Source: Beta vulgaris subsp. vulgaris (lineage: Eukaryota > Streptophyta > Magnoliopsida > Caryophyllales > Amaranthaceae). From it: a stretch of 64,000 nucleotides of DNA. Where the stretch lies: contig NC_079202.1 of NCBI RefSeq assembly GCF_026745355.1, positions 63,229,470 to 63,293,469 of the forward strand, given 5' to 3'. Of this stretch, positions 24,762-37,414 are shown piece after piece. The notes under the pieces were generated by a model. That model had not been told where the DNA came from and made no database searches. It was given only the letters and a program-made list of their open reading frames with translations. The position numbers and the translations under genes are program-made. Within the stretch, counting starts at the first letter, position 1; every line of letters starts with the position of its first letter.

Positions 24762-26409
24762 ACTGCAAACTTTGCGCTAGCAGACATTGAAGCTAAGCTA
24801 CAAAGTAATGGCAGCACATTACGTAAATTCAGCGAAATGCCATATCCTAATGATCTGATCATAGAAGACGGGCAAAACAAAATGATAATGGACGAGCTTT
24901 CCTATGACCGAGGGAAGTTAAAAGAGGATTTCCAGCGACTGTTTCAAGGATTAACAACTGAGCAACGTGGAATTTACAATGAAATTATGTCAGCTGTATC
25001 ACGAGGAAAAGGAGGGGTGTTCTTTGTATATGGATACGGAGGAACAGGTAAGACGTATCTTTGGAGATTGTTGTGTGCCTCATTAAGGCGTAAAGGAGAT
25101 ACCGTTTTGCCAGTCGCATCAAGCGGAATAACTTCTTTATTGAATCTGCGCGCGAGGAAGAACTACTCATTCTAGGTTTGGACTCCCGTTAATAAATGTT
25201 GCTGAGAACTCAACATGTGTTGGCATTAAGCCAGGCTCGGACTTAACCGGACTCCTTATGAATACAAAGTTAATCATATGGGATGAAGCTCCCATGATGC
25301 ATAAATACTGCTTTGAAGCTCTAGATAGGAGTTTAAAGGATGTTATGCAGTTTGTGAATCCTGCAAATCAAGATATCACATTTGGTGGCAATTTGTAGTT
25401 TTTGCTGGTGATTTAAGAAAAATATTACTCGTGGTGCCTAAAGGAAGCAGACAAGACATTGTCTTCTCAGCAATAAAATAGTTCTTACTTATGGGACTTT
25501 TGCTGAGTACTTAGGCTGACAAAGAACATGCGCCTCACAACAAGTTCAAGTAATTAAAATGTTGATGAAATTTAAGAATTTTCATAATGGATACTCAATG
25601 TTGGAGATGGCTAAGTTGGAGGGCCAAATGATGGTGAGCCGATATTGAAATACCCCATGAAATGTTGGTAGATGGGGGACATGACCCTATTGCGACAATA
25701 GTAGAAAGCACATATCCTGACATAGCAGATCACATTTGGGAACCAAGTTATTTTCAAGAAAGAGCTATTCTTGCTCCAACCAATGAAATTGCTGAGACGG
25801 TTAACGATCACGTGTTATCTCAATTGCCAGGTGAAGAAAGAACTTACTTGAGTTCAGATGCAATTTCAGTGGAGGAAGGAAAGTTTGGAATTCATGAGAT
25901 GTATTCAACAGAGTTCCTAAATACAATTAAATGCGGAGGATTACCAAACCATAGTATATGACTGAAGGTTGGAGCACCAGTGATGCTCCTAAGGAATATT
26001 GATCAAAGTTCTGGGCTATGTAATGGCACAAGATTGGTCGTTAAGCACTTAGGCGATCGCATTATTATAGAGGCTATTGTGGTATCTGGTAGTAATTTGG
26101 GCAATAATGTCTTCATTCCACGAATGACGCTGACTTCGTCCGACTCAAAAAAATTTCCCATCAAGTTCCAACGGAGACAATTCCCTTTGGTTGTGTGCTT
26201 AATGACAATCAATAAAAGTCAAGGACAATCACTTTCGCATGTTGGCCTATATCTTCCTCGGTCTTTTCAGCTACAGACAATTTTATGTGGCCGTATCAAG
26301 AGTTACTAGCAAGAAGGGTTTGAAAATTTTAATAGTTGATAAAGAACGTGGAACATCAAATGTTACCACGAACGTAGTATACAAAGAAGTATTTCAGAAT
26401 GTTGGTTAA
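24762..26409 (+). pseudogene. Helitron RepHel, helicase C-terminal part (broken)
   Basis: Pif1-family (superfamily 1) helicase portion of the Helitron rolling-circle transposase, which unwinds the displaced strand. Visible: FQRLFQGLTTEQRGIYNEI, Walker A GYGGTGKT, an intact-looking ASSGI segment, Walker B LIIWDEAPM, then after several breaks PVMLLRNIDQSSGLCNGTRL, and MTINKSQGQSLSHVGLYLPR near the end. Frameshifts occur around 25160 and in 25390-25660, with in-frame stops in several places. The Rep HUH nuclease domain is absent upstream. It is non-functional, but the 3' end of the gene lies the expected short distance from the Helitron terminus. Confidence 0.9.
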
Positions 26410-27965
26410 ATACTCTTATTATTAATGTTACTCAATAATTGATTTTTATTTTCATCCACTTTGTTGACATGTATTTTTTTTACCTCAGATTTTCATGATT
26501 TATATTGCATGCGAACTTTAAGTGCTTCAAAATATGTTGCAACAATATTTACAGATATTACATTTGATGTACACAATTATCTCAAAAAATAAACTTCCCG
26601 TGCATTTTTGCACGGGTTAAAAGCTAGTATGACTTATAAACTTCACAAAGATACAACTACACTAAAATTATGGACAATAAATTTCACATAAGTTCTATAT
26701 GTAATTTTAATCTTTAACCTCACATAGAGATGCCATACATTTACCAGTTAAAATAGCATATTCCTAGCGGACTTTAAATATTGTAATGTGATATTTTGTA
26801 CAATGAAAGGGGTCCAATTGTTATTATACTAAACTTTAAGACATCTCATGCTTGTTGTTACAATTAGGCTACCCTCCTTTAAATTTTACAAACCTCATGA
26901 GCCAAGTAAAAGTTAACTTTTGTTGAGACTTTGTTATCTTTTCTTATCTATTTATATATTGGCTAATCCGTTTTTTAGTTGATAGTTTAATATTAGGTGT
27001 TAATACATAAGATGTTTAGACTTTTGTGCAAGTATTAGTACATAAGATGTTTATTCTTTTGTGCAAGCTAAGTGTTAGTACATAAAATGTTTATTCTTTT
27101 ATGCAAGCTAAGTGTTAATACATAATATGTTTATTTTTTTGTGTTATACATGAGGTGATAATATCAATTATTATTGATTTTATCGAGGATCGTGTTTTGT
27201 ATTGCTAATCACATTGTAACTCACTAATAATTATCATCGTTTTATGGGATACACCGTAGTCTTTGTAATATGACGGCCCACGATTTTATAGTTTTCAATG
27301 AACTTATAATTTTGATGGTATGGATATGTGGTCAATGATCTTATAATTTGAACTTTTTTTAAAACATCTATAATACAACTTATTGTATGATTAATAGGTC
27401 CCTTGGTAAATTTTAAGTGTAATATTAGAATCTATCAAGATTTTTGTTTTAATTTGGGGTTAAGAAGACAGTACAACATGTTCATTTAAATAGTTGTAAT
27501 ATCTTAAGTAGTACCTAAAATATCAGCTTCTTGCTATAAATTTATTTCTTAATTAGTGCCAAAATATATGATTAGTAACTCAAATACCGAATTTGGGGAT
27601 ATGAATTTTTAATTAGTTTCTAAAATATCGTATTTAGGGACATGATTTTTTTAATTAGTACCTAAAATATCGGATTTAGGAGATATATTGTTTTTGGCAG
27701 TTTTATGATGCATAAGTAATTACTAATTAATAGCAATCGATTCCTAAAATTTAGTTGATTTACATTCCATAACAGAGAACTTTCTTCAATAGCTTTCCAA
27801 TTATATGCCTAAAAAAATAATGCATAACAAAAATATTTAGAGACAAATACACGTGGCAAAAAATTGTAAAAGATATTACAAAAGATTGACACATCAGCAA
27901 TTCAATTTGCTCTTGACACATAAGCAAATCCTTATTGCTTTATAGTATTATATAGATGTTATCAA

Positions 27966-28445
27966 GATCGAGATCCTACTTTGGATCGTAGGGATTGGTA
28001 GAATCGAATCGGTGAGATCGAATTGTAGGATCGTCAGATCCTACAATTCGGTGAACTAGAGATAATTATATATACTACAATTCGGTGAACTAGAGATAAT
28101 TAATTAGAATATGGTGAGAACTTCATGTTAAAAATTTACACATATTAATAATGACTTTTTTAATTATCAAATGGTGATAGTTTTTCAACACGATAAGATT
28201 GAAGTAACATGCGATCAAAATCTAGTAGGAGAAATATAATATGTGAAATTACTTTATGACTTTTATACGACAGGATTGGATCGTAGAGTCGTAGGATTGT
28301 AGAATCGTGTTAAGATCCTACCATGTGATTTTTTGTGGTCGGGTGGGATCGAAAGATCCTACAAAATTAAGATCCTATGTAAGATCGGGATCGATGAGGT
28401 CATCCAAGATCGTAAAATCATAGGATCGTAAGATTTGAATCGGAA
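27966..28445. repeat. GATCGTAGGATCCTAC-type inverted/direct repeat region
   Basis: Words such as GATCGTAGGAT and AGATCCTAC recur in both orientations at both ends, like the TIRs of an old MITE. Inside, about 28 bases starting CTACAATTCGGTGAACTAGA occur twice (28041 and about 28075). No clear target duplication was found. Confidence 0.5.
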
Positions 28446-28449
28446 TTTT

Positions 28450-29588
28450 AACAACAATGAGTAAAATAATACTATGGTACTTAGCCCCTATAAACAAGGA
28501 TTGTTTGCTTAGCCCCTATTTACAAGAATGGACAGTGGAGTATCCTTGCTATTTCTGTTGTTGGTGATTTGATCTTTGTCTTGAGAAAGTTAATAAAAAT
28601 ATTAATAATGTGTGTACGGTTCCAAACCATTTCTCTCATTCCTCACAACAAGCAATAACTCGCGCACATTAACTAGCCCTATAAAAGAAATAGACGACTA
28701 CCATCCATCTACCACTGTACCGGCCAGGTGGTACTCAAAAGTCAAAATAAAATCATTATGATGGGTTGATGGTTGGTACTAACAACGGAATAAGTATGAA
28801 GACATGTGAATATGTGATGGCTTAAGACAATATGGTCTTGCTTTAATTTCTACTTTTATGACACAATGAGCAAAGATGAAAATCAAGACAAAATAGTTTT
28901 ACTTCAATTTCTATGACAAAAAAAAAAAAAAAAGCAAAGGATGGAAATGAGTCGTTTAGATTGTGTATGAAAATATTATCTTGTAATCCTATTATATGTC
29001 ATTATATATTATATTATTTTACAACCTTATTTTTTCTCAAATTACTAAGTAAATTATTAATATAATGGTTTCATTTTTGGAAAATTTATTTTAAAGGTAG
29101 TACTTGTTTTTTTGACATAAATGTCGTACTTAGACTCTGTTTTTTTGGACCGAATTGAACAAAATTTTTCTGAATTGAACTAAATTAAAATGAATAAACC
29201 TGAACTGAACTGAAAAAACCTAAACTAAATAAACCTGAACTGAACTGAAAAAATTATGAGAGGAAACTATATGAATTGAACTGAACAAACCTAAACTGAA
29301 TTGAATTTGTCTGAAATAAAATGAGCTGGATTAAATTTTCGTTAATTCAGTCCAAAAGAACATGACCTCTTAATAGTACATAAAGATTATTCGACCAAAA
29401 AACCTCAAAATAAGTAGTAGATACCATGATAAATTTTTAATAAATGAAGAATTAAGGAATATAAGTACAAAATTCATGCATTGGTATGTGTAAAACACGT
29501 AGGGTACGCGTGCTCATATTTGTAATCCCCATAGGCCATATGCATATAACTTAGTGAACAAAGTAATATTTGCGTGTAAAAAATAACT
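28450..29588. other. Intergenic stretch with TGAACTGAA-type repeat
   Basis: No gene seen. About 29150-29345 consists of CTGAACTGAA-like degenerate units, as at 324-470. Confidence 0.5.
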
Positions 29589-29599
29589 AAGAAATATAA

Positions 29600-30747
29600 C
29601 AACAACAACTAAGCCTTATTCCCAAGGTGATTGGGGTCGGCTAACATGAATCGTCAACTGGAATCGTGACCAGAGGAGATAGCATTGTCAAGAGTGATAA
29701 AAGTTTTTTTTTTTAAAAAAACAAGGTTTACACCAAAAAGTGTTTAAAAAAGGTTTTCAGCAAAAGGTTTCAATACTAACACAATTGACAAAAACAAATA
29801 AATGCAGTAATCAGACCCCTTCCTCCACATAGATACTACCCCTCCACCCACTTCTATCCAACGTCATGCTCTCCTCAATCCCAAGTAACCTCATATCACT
29901 TTCAATTACCCTCAGCCAAGTCATCTTAGGTCTTCCCCTACCCTTTACAATTTGATTACCCTCACTCTTCAATTCTTCTCACCGGTGCATCTCCTGATCT
30001 TCTTTTCACATGACCAAACCATCTTAATCGATTCTCCCTCATCTTTTCTTCAACGGATGCAACTCCAATTTTACCCGGATCACTTCATTTCTTAATCGGT
30101 CCTTCCTTGTGTGGCCACACATCCACCGCAACATACGCATCTCCGCCACGTTCATCTTATGAACGTGGCATTGTTTCACCGCCCAACATTCGGTGCCATA
30201 TAACAAAGCAGGCCTAATTGCAGTGCGGTAGAACTTTCCCTTCAATCTTTGGGGAATGCCGGAATCACAAAGGAATCCGGTGGCACTTTTCCACTTTAAC
30301 CAACCCGCGTTAATTCTATGCGCCACGTCTCCATCCTTTTGGAGAATGGATCCTAGGTAACGGAAGACGTTCGATCCTTGAACCACTTTGCTATCCAAAG
30401 TGACCGCCCCCGCCTCGCTGCTTGTAACCCCACTGAACTTGCACTCCATATACTCCGTCTTACTTCTGCTCAATCTAAAACCACGGGCTTCTAATGTATG
30501 CCTCCACAATTCCAACTTACTCTCAACACCTTCCTTTGTCTCATCAATCAACACAATATCATCCGCAAACATCATACACCATGGTATATCATCTTGAACT
30601 GACCTCGTTATTTCGTCCATGACTAGAGCAAAGAGAAAGGGACTAAGTGCAGAACCTTGATGCACTCCGATCGTAATAGCAAACTAAATTGTCCTCCCCA
30701 CCATAGTCCGCACACTCGTAGTTGCCCCCTCATACTCTTCTATAACA
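29600..30747 (-). mobile_element. 5'-truncated RTE-type LINE
   Basis: Flanked by the 11 bp direct repeat AAGAAATATAA (29589-29599 and 30748-30758). The reverse strand ends in a TTG-repeat tail, typical of plant RTE LINEs. It encodes the C-terminal part of reverse transcriptase: HQGSALSPFLFALVMDEIT, the catalytic MMFADDIVLI, then FRYLGSILQKDGDV and LLYGTECWAVK. A further shifted segment reads [20 protein letters not shown], near 30035. In-frame stops and shifts make it dead. Confidence 0.9.
30039..30665 (-). pseudogene. RTE LINE reverse transcriptase fragment
   Basis: A 208-codon open stretch within the element 29600-30747. It holds the palm motif FADDIVLIDE and the thumb/C-terminal region of a non-LTR reverse transcriptase. 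A stop codon just upstream (after GRTI) separates it from the rest of the conserved RT. It is a truncated, inactive copy. Confidence 0.85.
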
Positions 30748-30774
30748 AAGAAATATAAAACATACAAATTGATC

Positions 30775-31755
30775 ATTTTTTTTTAGGGGAAAAGCACAGC
30801 TTATATTAAATCAAGAGCAACCAAAGTAGAAATAATTTGGGGAAAAGAACCAAACCATACAACCTCAGATTGTCTAGAGCAATCCCAACGAGCTAACAGA
30901 TGGGCTACAATATTGCCCCCTCGTTTGACATGAGAAAAAGAAAACGACACAAAGTTTAAGCATAATCTATTAATGTCACTAAAAATATGAAATAAAGGAG
31001 CCCCACCTATACATTTGTTCTTGACAGCATTCACTACAAGCAATGCATCACCTTCGAACATCACCCGCTCATAGCCAAAGCGTTGGCCCAGGTCCACGGC
31101 ATACAGTGCCGCCATTGCTTCCGCGGTTGTAGCATCCCATTTCGCCTCCACACGCTTCACCCCCATCGCCACCACCTGTCCCACCGAGTCCCGAAAGACG
31201 CACCTAAACCCACCTCACCATTAGGACTAAGGTGTGCGTCGAAATTTGCCTTCAACACCCCAGCAGGGGGCTTGCATCATGATGCACTCGACGTAGTTAA
31301 CCCACCCTGCCGCCTAAACACTCGGTCCGCATACAACCCATACTCCTCCACCAGTCTCACAAACCTGGAAGCCACCATTGGTGCATCTAAAGCTTCATTC
31401 TCAAAGATATGCTCATTTCGGCAAAACCATGCCGCCCACATGAGAGCACATATAGTACGCATATCCTCCTTTGTACAAGAATTCATCAACCATGAGAAAA
31501 CCTCACTAAATGAGGCGGATGGCATAGTGGCTATAAGGGGATTGAAAGAACTTACCTGCCAAATAGCTTGGGCATACTTACACGCAAAGAGAGCATGTAG
31601 AATAGTTTCGCTAGGCTCGCCACAGATCGAGCAAGAGGAAGTCTCACTCACATGCCGCCAACACAACCTTTCCTTCACCCCTAGGCTTCCCTTGCACGCC
31701 CTCCACAAGAAATGAAGAAGTTTTGGAGGGCCTTGAATCTTCCACACATGCCGCC
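30775..31755 (-). mobile_element. 5'-truncated L1-type LINE (zf-RVT and RNase H end)
   Basis: Direct repeat ACAAATTGATC flanks it (30764-30774 and 31756-31766). A T-run at its left end is the poly(A) tail in reverse. It encodes a zf-RVT segment (HFLWRACKGSLGVKERLCWR, CSICGEPSETILHALFAC) and, after a break near 31200-31280, an RNase H-like domain (AEAMAALYAVDLGQRFG, FEGDALLVVNAV, SHVKRGGNIVAHLLAR). It is only about 1 kb of an approximately 5.6 kb element. Confidence 0.9.
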
Positions 31756-31766
31756 ACAAATTGATC

Positions 31767-32800
31767 GTTTAATTTCACAAGAGGAACAATTAAACGATAA
31801 ACACGATAATTATCATGTTAAAATGAAGTTTATATCTTACAGAAGTAATAAGTATATGATTCTAATAAAAAAAATCTCCAAATATTAAATTTATAGATAC
31901 TATATATTTCTTTGAACTATAAAAAAATCAATTGACTAAAAGAAAATTAACAAAAGAGGAAGAAGAGAACTCATTATCAAGAAAGATAATAAATGATGTG
32001 TGTCGTTTTCGCAACAAAATTAAATTTATAAATCACTCACTAACTCTAACAAATAGATAGGGAAAGTAAGGGTCGAACCCACAAAGACTGTGGGGGGTTT
32101 TCGAATATCACTTCTATACTAAAATTAAAACTATTAAACTAATAACTATAAATATAAATTGCAGGAAATAAATTCGATTTTAAAAATATAACTAAGAAAC
32201 TAATAGGAGACATGTAATTTTCTCTTGAGACATGGTTTAATCATTGAATCATTTAACTAGTCGATAGATAGATTGGTTAACAAATAATCCCTTGAACGCA
32301 GGAATATTAGTTGCTTTATAATTCATACTAACTAAACCCCGTAAACGCACGCAAGTTCAGCCTAATCAAATTATATCAATTTAACAATGAAAGCATACAT
32401 TAAATTAACAAACTTGACCACTTTAAGAACACCAATCAGTTAACTTTAATTAAGCCGGAAAGCTGCAACTATATTAAAATTAACATCACAGAAAATTCCA
32501 GCAATAACATCAGATAAGAAAGCTTCAACTTAATAATATTACTAATCCAAGCAAATAACCATGAATAAAACCTTAGGTGATCAATCTAAAATTAACATTC
32601 ACAAATTATAAACTCAAATAACGAATTTCATGTGAATACCAACCCATATATCAAATAGTCAATTAAATGTTCCTACTAGTGTAAAACTACTCTAAATTAG
32701 ACATAAAAATACAGAAAATAGATAGAAGAGAGTAGAGAAAACTCATGAGGGGACGAATTTCTGGACTGAAATATTCGTCTTCCTTCCCTCTAAACGCTGC
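31767..32800. other. Intergenic AT-rich stretch
   Basis: No gene seen. About 32050-32100 (AGGGTCGAACCCACAAAG) resembles, in inverted orientation, a segment at about 34908-34965 (GTGGATTCGACCCTAC). Such sequence occurs near retrotransposon ends in plants, but I could not define an element. Confidence 0.35.
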
Positions 32801-32804
32801 TCTA

Positions 32805-33152
32805 GGCTCCGTTTGGTAGGGCGTAAAATATTTTCATCATGGAAAATAATTTACAATGGAAAACACAATTCCAAAATTAGTTTTCCGTTGTTTGGTTCGA
32901 TGTAAAAAAAATGATGAAATGAAAGGAAAATGAAAGGGAAAGTAAGGAGGTAGTGGAGAGGAGTGTACAAGAGAGAGAAGGAAAATAGTTTTCCCTTCAT
33001 TTTGAAAGGAAAATGGATTTCCATCATTGGGAGAGTAATTTTACTCCAAAGGAAAATGGTTTTACACTCTTTTGCCAACCAAACAAAGTAAAACTGAAAA
33101 TAGAGATAAACAGTTTTCCGGGAAAATGTTTTACGCCCTACCAAACGGGGCC
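32805..33152. mobile_element. Tourist-like (PIF/Harbinger) MITE
   Basis: TIRs GGCTCCGTTTGGTAGGGCGT and ACGCCCTACCAAACGGGGCC are flanked by CTA on both sides (32802-32804 and 33153-33155). A 3 bp target duplication, a 348 bp length and no coding capacity fit a Tourist-type MITE. A related fragment lies at about 44480-44545. Confidence 0.85.
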
Positions 33153-33159
33153 CTAGTCC

Positions 33160-34340
33160 TCCTTTATTTCGTCGTCCTCCTGCCGCCTCATTCAGCTTTC
33201 ATCTCGTTCTCTCTGTTTCTTTTCTTCTCAATCCTTGGGCTTTCAGCCCCCTTTTGTTTTGTGCGTGAGTTCTTCAACAATCTCCTTACTAGTTAGTACA
33301 AGACTACAAGTGGGCTTACCCCATTAATTATTCAAATTATAAATGCACTTAAAATATTTGGGCTGTAGATGTGTAACACAATTTCGACCAAGTAAACGGC
33401 TCTTGCTTTCTTCTAAAAAGTTGTAGGTCTTGATCTCAGCTTAGTCTAAGGCCCTACACTTTATTTTTATTTCAGGTCATTTCGGGTTAGTTTCAGGTTC
33501 AAAAGGTCAACCTGAACCTAACCCATTATATTTTTAGGTTGGGTTGGGTTGACCCATTTTTTTTCAGGTCGAAAATCTCAACCCAAACCCGAAATTTTCA
33601 GGTCAGTTTCAGGTCGGGTTATCAGGTTGAGCCAGTTTTTGCCAGCCCTAAAAATTAAAGTGATAACCATAAATATTAGGGTTTATTTTTCATAGATATT
33701 GATTATAAATATTGGAACTAGGATCCCAATTAGATGTGTGTTATAGCGTTAGTGTGCTTTCCTTATCTCAAGCTTCACTCTCTCATTATCAATTGGAATT
33801 TCTCCAACTCATCGTTGCCAAAGTATTTCTCCCTCTTACCTAAAACTAAAGGTATTTCTCTCTTATATACAAATTTCACAGTTAAATTTATGTATTGTGG
33901 AGGCATTTATTTGTCTGATAGTACTTGACTCCTCTGTAAGAAATTCAGAGATTCGACGTTTGTTTCACATATTGAGATTAATTGATTATGTGGGTCTAAA
34001 AATTTAAATTTTTATGCCTATCTGATTCTCTGATTGAAGATAAATATTTACCGTCTTTATTAATTTATCAGTTTTTAAGCTTGTATTATTCTGGTTTATT
34101 AGAATTTGATGGTAACGGTAATTAGTAGATATGTTTTGGCTAATTACTCTGGATCAATGTTAAGGGACCCAAAACAATTTACATATGTTTGTTGAGCTTG
34201 TCTACAATAACTTATTATAGTTGTGTTTTGTTCTTAGTATTTTGATATTTTCTAGATCTGAATTTTTTTAAGCACTAGAGTGCTTAAATAAGTTGATAAG
34301 TTGATCTAAACAGAGGCTTATTATTAGGCAGGCTTAGAGA
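33160..34340. other. Intergenic stretch with pyrimidine-rich and GGTTGGGTTGAC-type repeats
   Basis: About 33470-33640 holds short direct and inverted repeats of AGGTCAACCTGAAC and GGTTGGGTTGACCC type. No gene recognised. Confidence 0.4.
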
Positions 34341-34351
34341 GATCGCTCGAG

Positions 34352-34500
34352 TCGGTGTGGGGGTTGATAGCAAGGAATAATTTCAGGAAAATAGTGGCTG
34401 CTTTGCTTGCTGATTGGGAACCCGAGCTTGCAGACAGCCCCGTTTCTGAGATTTTGGAGGCCCAAGGGCGAGCCTACATATTAGGGCCCTGTTCAAGTTT
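34352..34500 (+). pseudogene. Degraded L1 RNase H remnant
   Basis: A short open stretch reads GLIARNNFRKIVAALLADWE and then PELAD. This parallels GIVARNN...WSPELAEA in the RNase H domain of the intact LINE at 38806-42873. Only a scrap is left and no target duplication was seen. Confidence 0.4.
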
Positions 34501-34529
34501 TTTGAACGTTTTATTTTTCGGTCTAGACC

Positions 34530-36500
34530 AAAAAATAAACAATTTTTTGGTCCGAAATTTTTGAAAGAGACGTTAAGATAAGGAGGTAAGTACATGCACA
34601 ATTAAATGATTAATAAAGAAATTTCAAATAAAGTTACAACCATCGAAAGACCAAAGGCGGAAAATTTAACCTGGACCGAAATAAAGTAATAAAAAATAAT
34701 TTAAATTTATATTAGATAATATCAAAATTTTATTAAAAAAAATTATGGATTAAAGGTCTATTCTTTTTAATTAATTTGCTTTGCATTATTTTAATAAAAT
34801 ATTATGAACTACTCTAAACTTATTCTGAACAAAAAAACAATAGGGATAAAATTAAATTTATCATTTTGTTAATAGTTTAGATTACACTTATTAATTAGAG
34901 TAAAAAGACCCGTTTCTCTGTGGATTCGACCCTACTTCCCTATCTACTTTAATTAAAGATTTACGTTATTACTTTTGATTGAGTTATATGACTTTAGCAT
35001 GTCAGTTAGCAATACTGTATTTGCTACATAAACATCTTATTCACGCCGCTTAATGGATTAAATTTTTTATCAACTCATAAGTGAGACAAGTAGGTTGCAG
35101 TTGTTTTTTATCACTTAACAAAGACAATGGAGGAAGAATATCAGATTGGACAACGTGGAATATTTGTTGTCCAGCACAAGTGCATACTCACTCTCTAACT
35201 ATCTCAATAAATCCACAATCTAGTGGTTGTCTTGGCCTCCATAGATTAAAACTCTATGAGAATTACTCACCAAGTAATGGCTTAAGGAAAACTAATAGTC
35301 TAGATATTGCAATTTCACAAATCAATATGCTAACAGAAACCTTCTCCATAAATAAGATTCCAACCAAACTCTAAATAAAATACACAATCTGAAGATAAAC
35401 CCTCAAATTATCAACAACAGCCCAGAATTACTTCGAATTATTTATATTATTAAATTAAATGCACAAAACAATACATAAAAACATAAACCAAACCACAGAT
35501 TTTACAAGAAATTACTTCGAATTTGTGTTTATAACAACCAAATAAACTACTACCAACAATATCAAATCATCATAAAGTGCATTTTTGAACAATTTCAACC
35601 AAAAATTTCAAGCAAATTAATGTACTTCAATTTAATTAATGTACTTCAAATTCGAACAATTTCACACAAATTCACAACAATTTCGACCCATTTCAACCAA
35701 ATACAAACATTTTCGAACAATTTCAAGCAAATAAATGTACTTCATTTTCGAACAAATTCAAGCATACATACAACAATTTCGTTCCAACAATTCAATTGGT
35801 AAACCCGCACTCACAATTTCGAACCACCAAAATTCACCTTCTTCAGATATAAAGGGTTGCCTGCTTTCCACGACCTACTTCTGAACGCCACCAGCAGCAA
35901 CGTGCTTCGCCAGCTCATTCTTAAACTAAAGAGATTTTGTTTATAAAACCTTAGTTTTATTGCAAACCATGAGAAAAAACGACTTAGATGATGAAAACAA
36001 GAACCTACTCCCAAAGCTCTTATTGGCAAAGCTCTTGCCATGGATAATTTGTTGCATAATAGGCATAAAAGCGAAGTAGCTGAAAGGTGAAGATTAATAG
36101 CAAAAGCAAGTTAGAAATAATTTTTTTTTAACAACAACAACAACGCCCCAATGCACATGTAAATTATTATTCATAAACCACCTTTCCCACTCTTAAAAGG
36201 GTAGGATGATGCATAGTTTATAGTACTACGTACATCTTTTTTAAGTTGATACTCCTTGCAACTATACAAACGTTGTTCAGTCCGCCTTTTTACGATCTCC
36301 AACCCATCATATTATTGTTTTTTATTAGTAACTGATAACATCTGCAACATAAGAAAGACTTAAACAACACATTTGAGTATGGAGGTATTATCACTAGTCT
36401 AAACAAAAACTAATAAGAACAGTAGAGGAAAATAGAATCAGATAAAATAAATTGACAAAAATTTAGAAGTTTGCAAATTAATAACTATCATCAATGTTAA
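34530..36500. other. Intergenic AT-rich stretch
   Basis: No gene supported. About 35590-35760 contains imperfect repeats of AATGTACTTCAATTT and CGAACAATTTCAA. A short ACAACAACAACAAC run near 36130 could be the reversed tail of an RTE element. Confidence 0.4.
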
Positions 36501-37290
36501 AAGGCATACGCACCTAAGGATTGCATCTACCAACTCCATATATCCGCCTAAGATTAGATAAGTAAGGTAAAAAATAAGACAGTCGGTTTTGGGTAACGCG
36601 GGCCACACGAAAGGAAACCGTGTGGCTGCGCGCATCACTAACCATCCCTATCTCCTTCGTTCTTCCTTCCTCCTTCCTCCCTCCTCCCTCCTCCCTCCTC
36701 CCTCCTCCTTCCCCCTTCCTCAAATCTTCGACTTCTTCATCATCATCATTGCAAACTCAACATGCTTCGACATCATATGCGTCAACAACGACGTCCCATG
36801 GCGGCGATGCAATCGCAATCGCAGTCACTCTCCACTAATTCTGGGAATTCGCTGTCGATTGGTGTCGGAAACTTGCCGGAGGATGAGTTTTGAAGTTAAT
36901 GCAAGGATAGCAAGTTCTCCCTCTATTTTCCATTTTCTGTCTCCTCACCTTATGTGGAAGTTTCTAAGGGAATTGCAGACTTTCCCCAATACAACTCCAT
37001 CTCACGAACTCGGACCATCACAAAGACTTGCCAATAGAACCCAACAAATTGAACAGTCAGCCATTTCTTCATAAAACAAGGCACACAATATTACGTTATC
37101 CTCCTACACCAAACTCATGGAACTCCAGTTTGATCCTTCCAATCATGCTGTTAAGTGAATTGATATTTTTTTTTTGGTAGTTTGAATCGAAGCGAGTGAA
37201 ATATTGATAGTGTAGATTAAGAAATGGTTTTATTCCAGCTATACTTGGAGTGTATTGGTTATATAGCTGATTATATTCAAATTAAGACAT
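36500..37290 (+). other. GC-richer segment with CT-rich tract; possible gene remnant, unrecognised
   Basis: A polypyrimidine tract of CCTCCCT repeats (about 36650-36720) precedes a short ORF starting ATG at 36761 that reads SQSQSLSTNSGNSLSIG and stops after about 44 codons. Base composition is more gene-like than its surroundings. I do not recognise a family. It could be a promoter/5' exon remnant or a decayed gene into whose 3' side the LINE at 37308 inserted. Confidence 0.25.
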
Positions 37291-37414
37291 CATGTTTAGG
37301 ATATAATGGAAAATAAAGAAAACTCCCTTGGAAAAAAGGATTCTCTCTCTACCCTGGCGATAGAACACGCTACCATCTAGGTTTTGCTCCGCCGCGGCGG
37401 TTTACTCCTCAGCC

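Larger units (their letters stand above)
22717..26627 (+). mobile_element. Helitron carrying a helicase remnant
   Basis: The 5' end TCTATATATATATATAAAAC follows A at 22716. The 3' end has a perfect hairpin CCCGTGCA-TTT-TGCACGGG (about 26597-26616), then TTAAAAGCTAG ending at 26627, followed by T. About 3.9 kb, inserted in the reverse Helitron 20650-27956. It contains the C-terminal half of the Helitron helicase (24762-26409), so it derives from an autonomous element that lost its Rep part. Confidence 0.8.
20650..27956 (-). mobile_element. Non-autonomous Helitron, host of two nested insertions
   Basis: In reverse orientation it begins TCTATATAATACTATAAAGC at 27956 (after A). It ends at 20650 with hairpin CCGTGCATTTTGCACGG, GTCAAAACCTAG and then T. 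The terminal stretch is split by a 741 bp insertion (20662-21402), and the body is split by a + strand Helitron (22717-26627). Removing both leaves about 2.65 kb without recognisable coding sequence. Boundary reading is by eye, but every junction follows the A/T Helitron rule or a perfect direct repeat. Confidence 0.7.

Noticed and set aside
30388..31715. + strand open frames across the two truncated LINEs
   Set aside because: They are complements of reverse transcriptase and RNase H coding sequence on the other strand.
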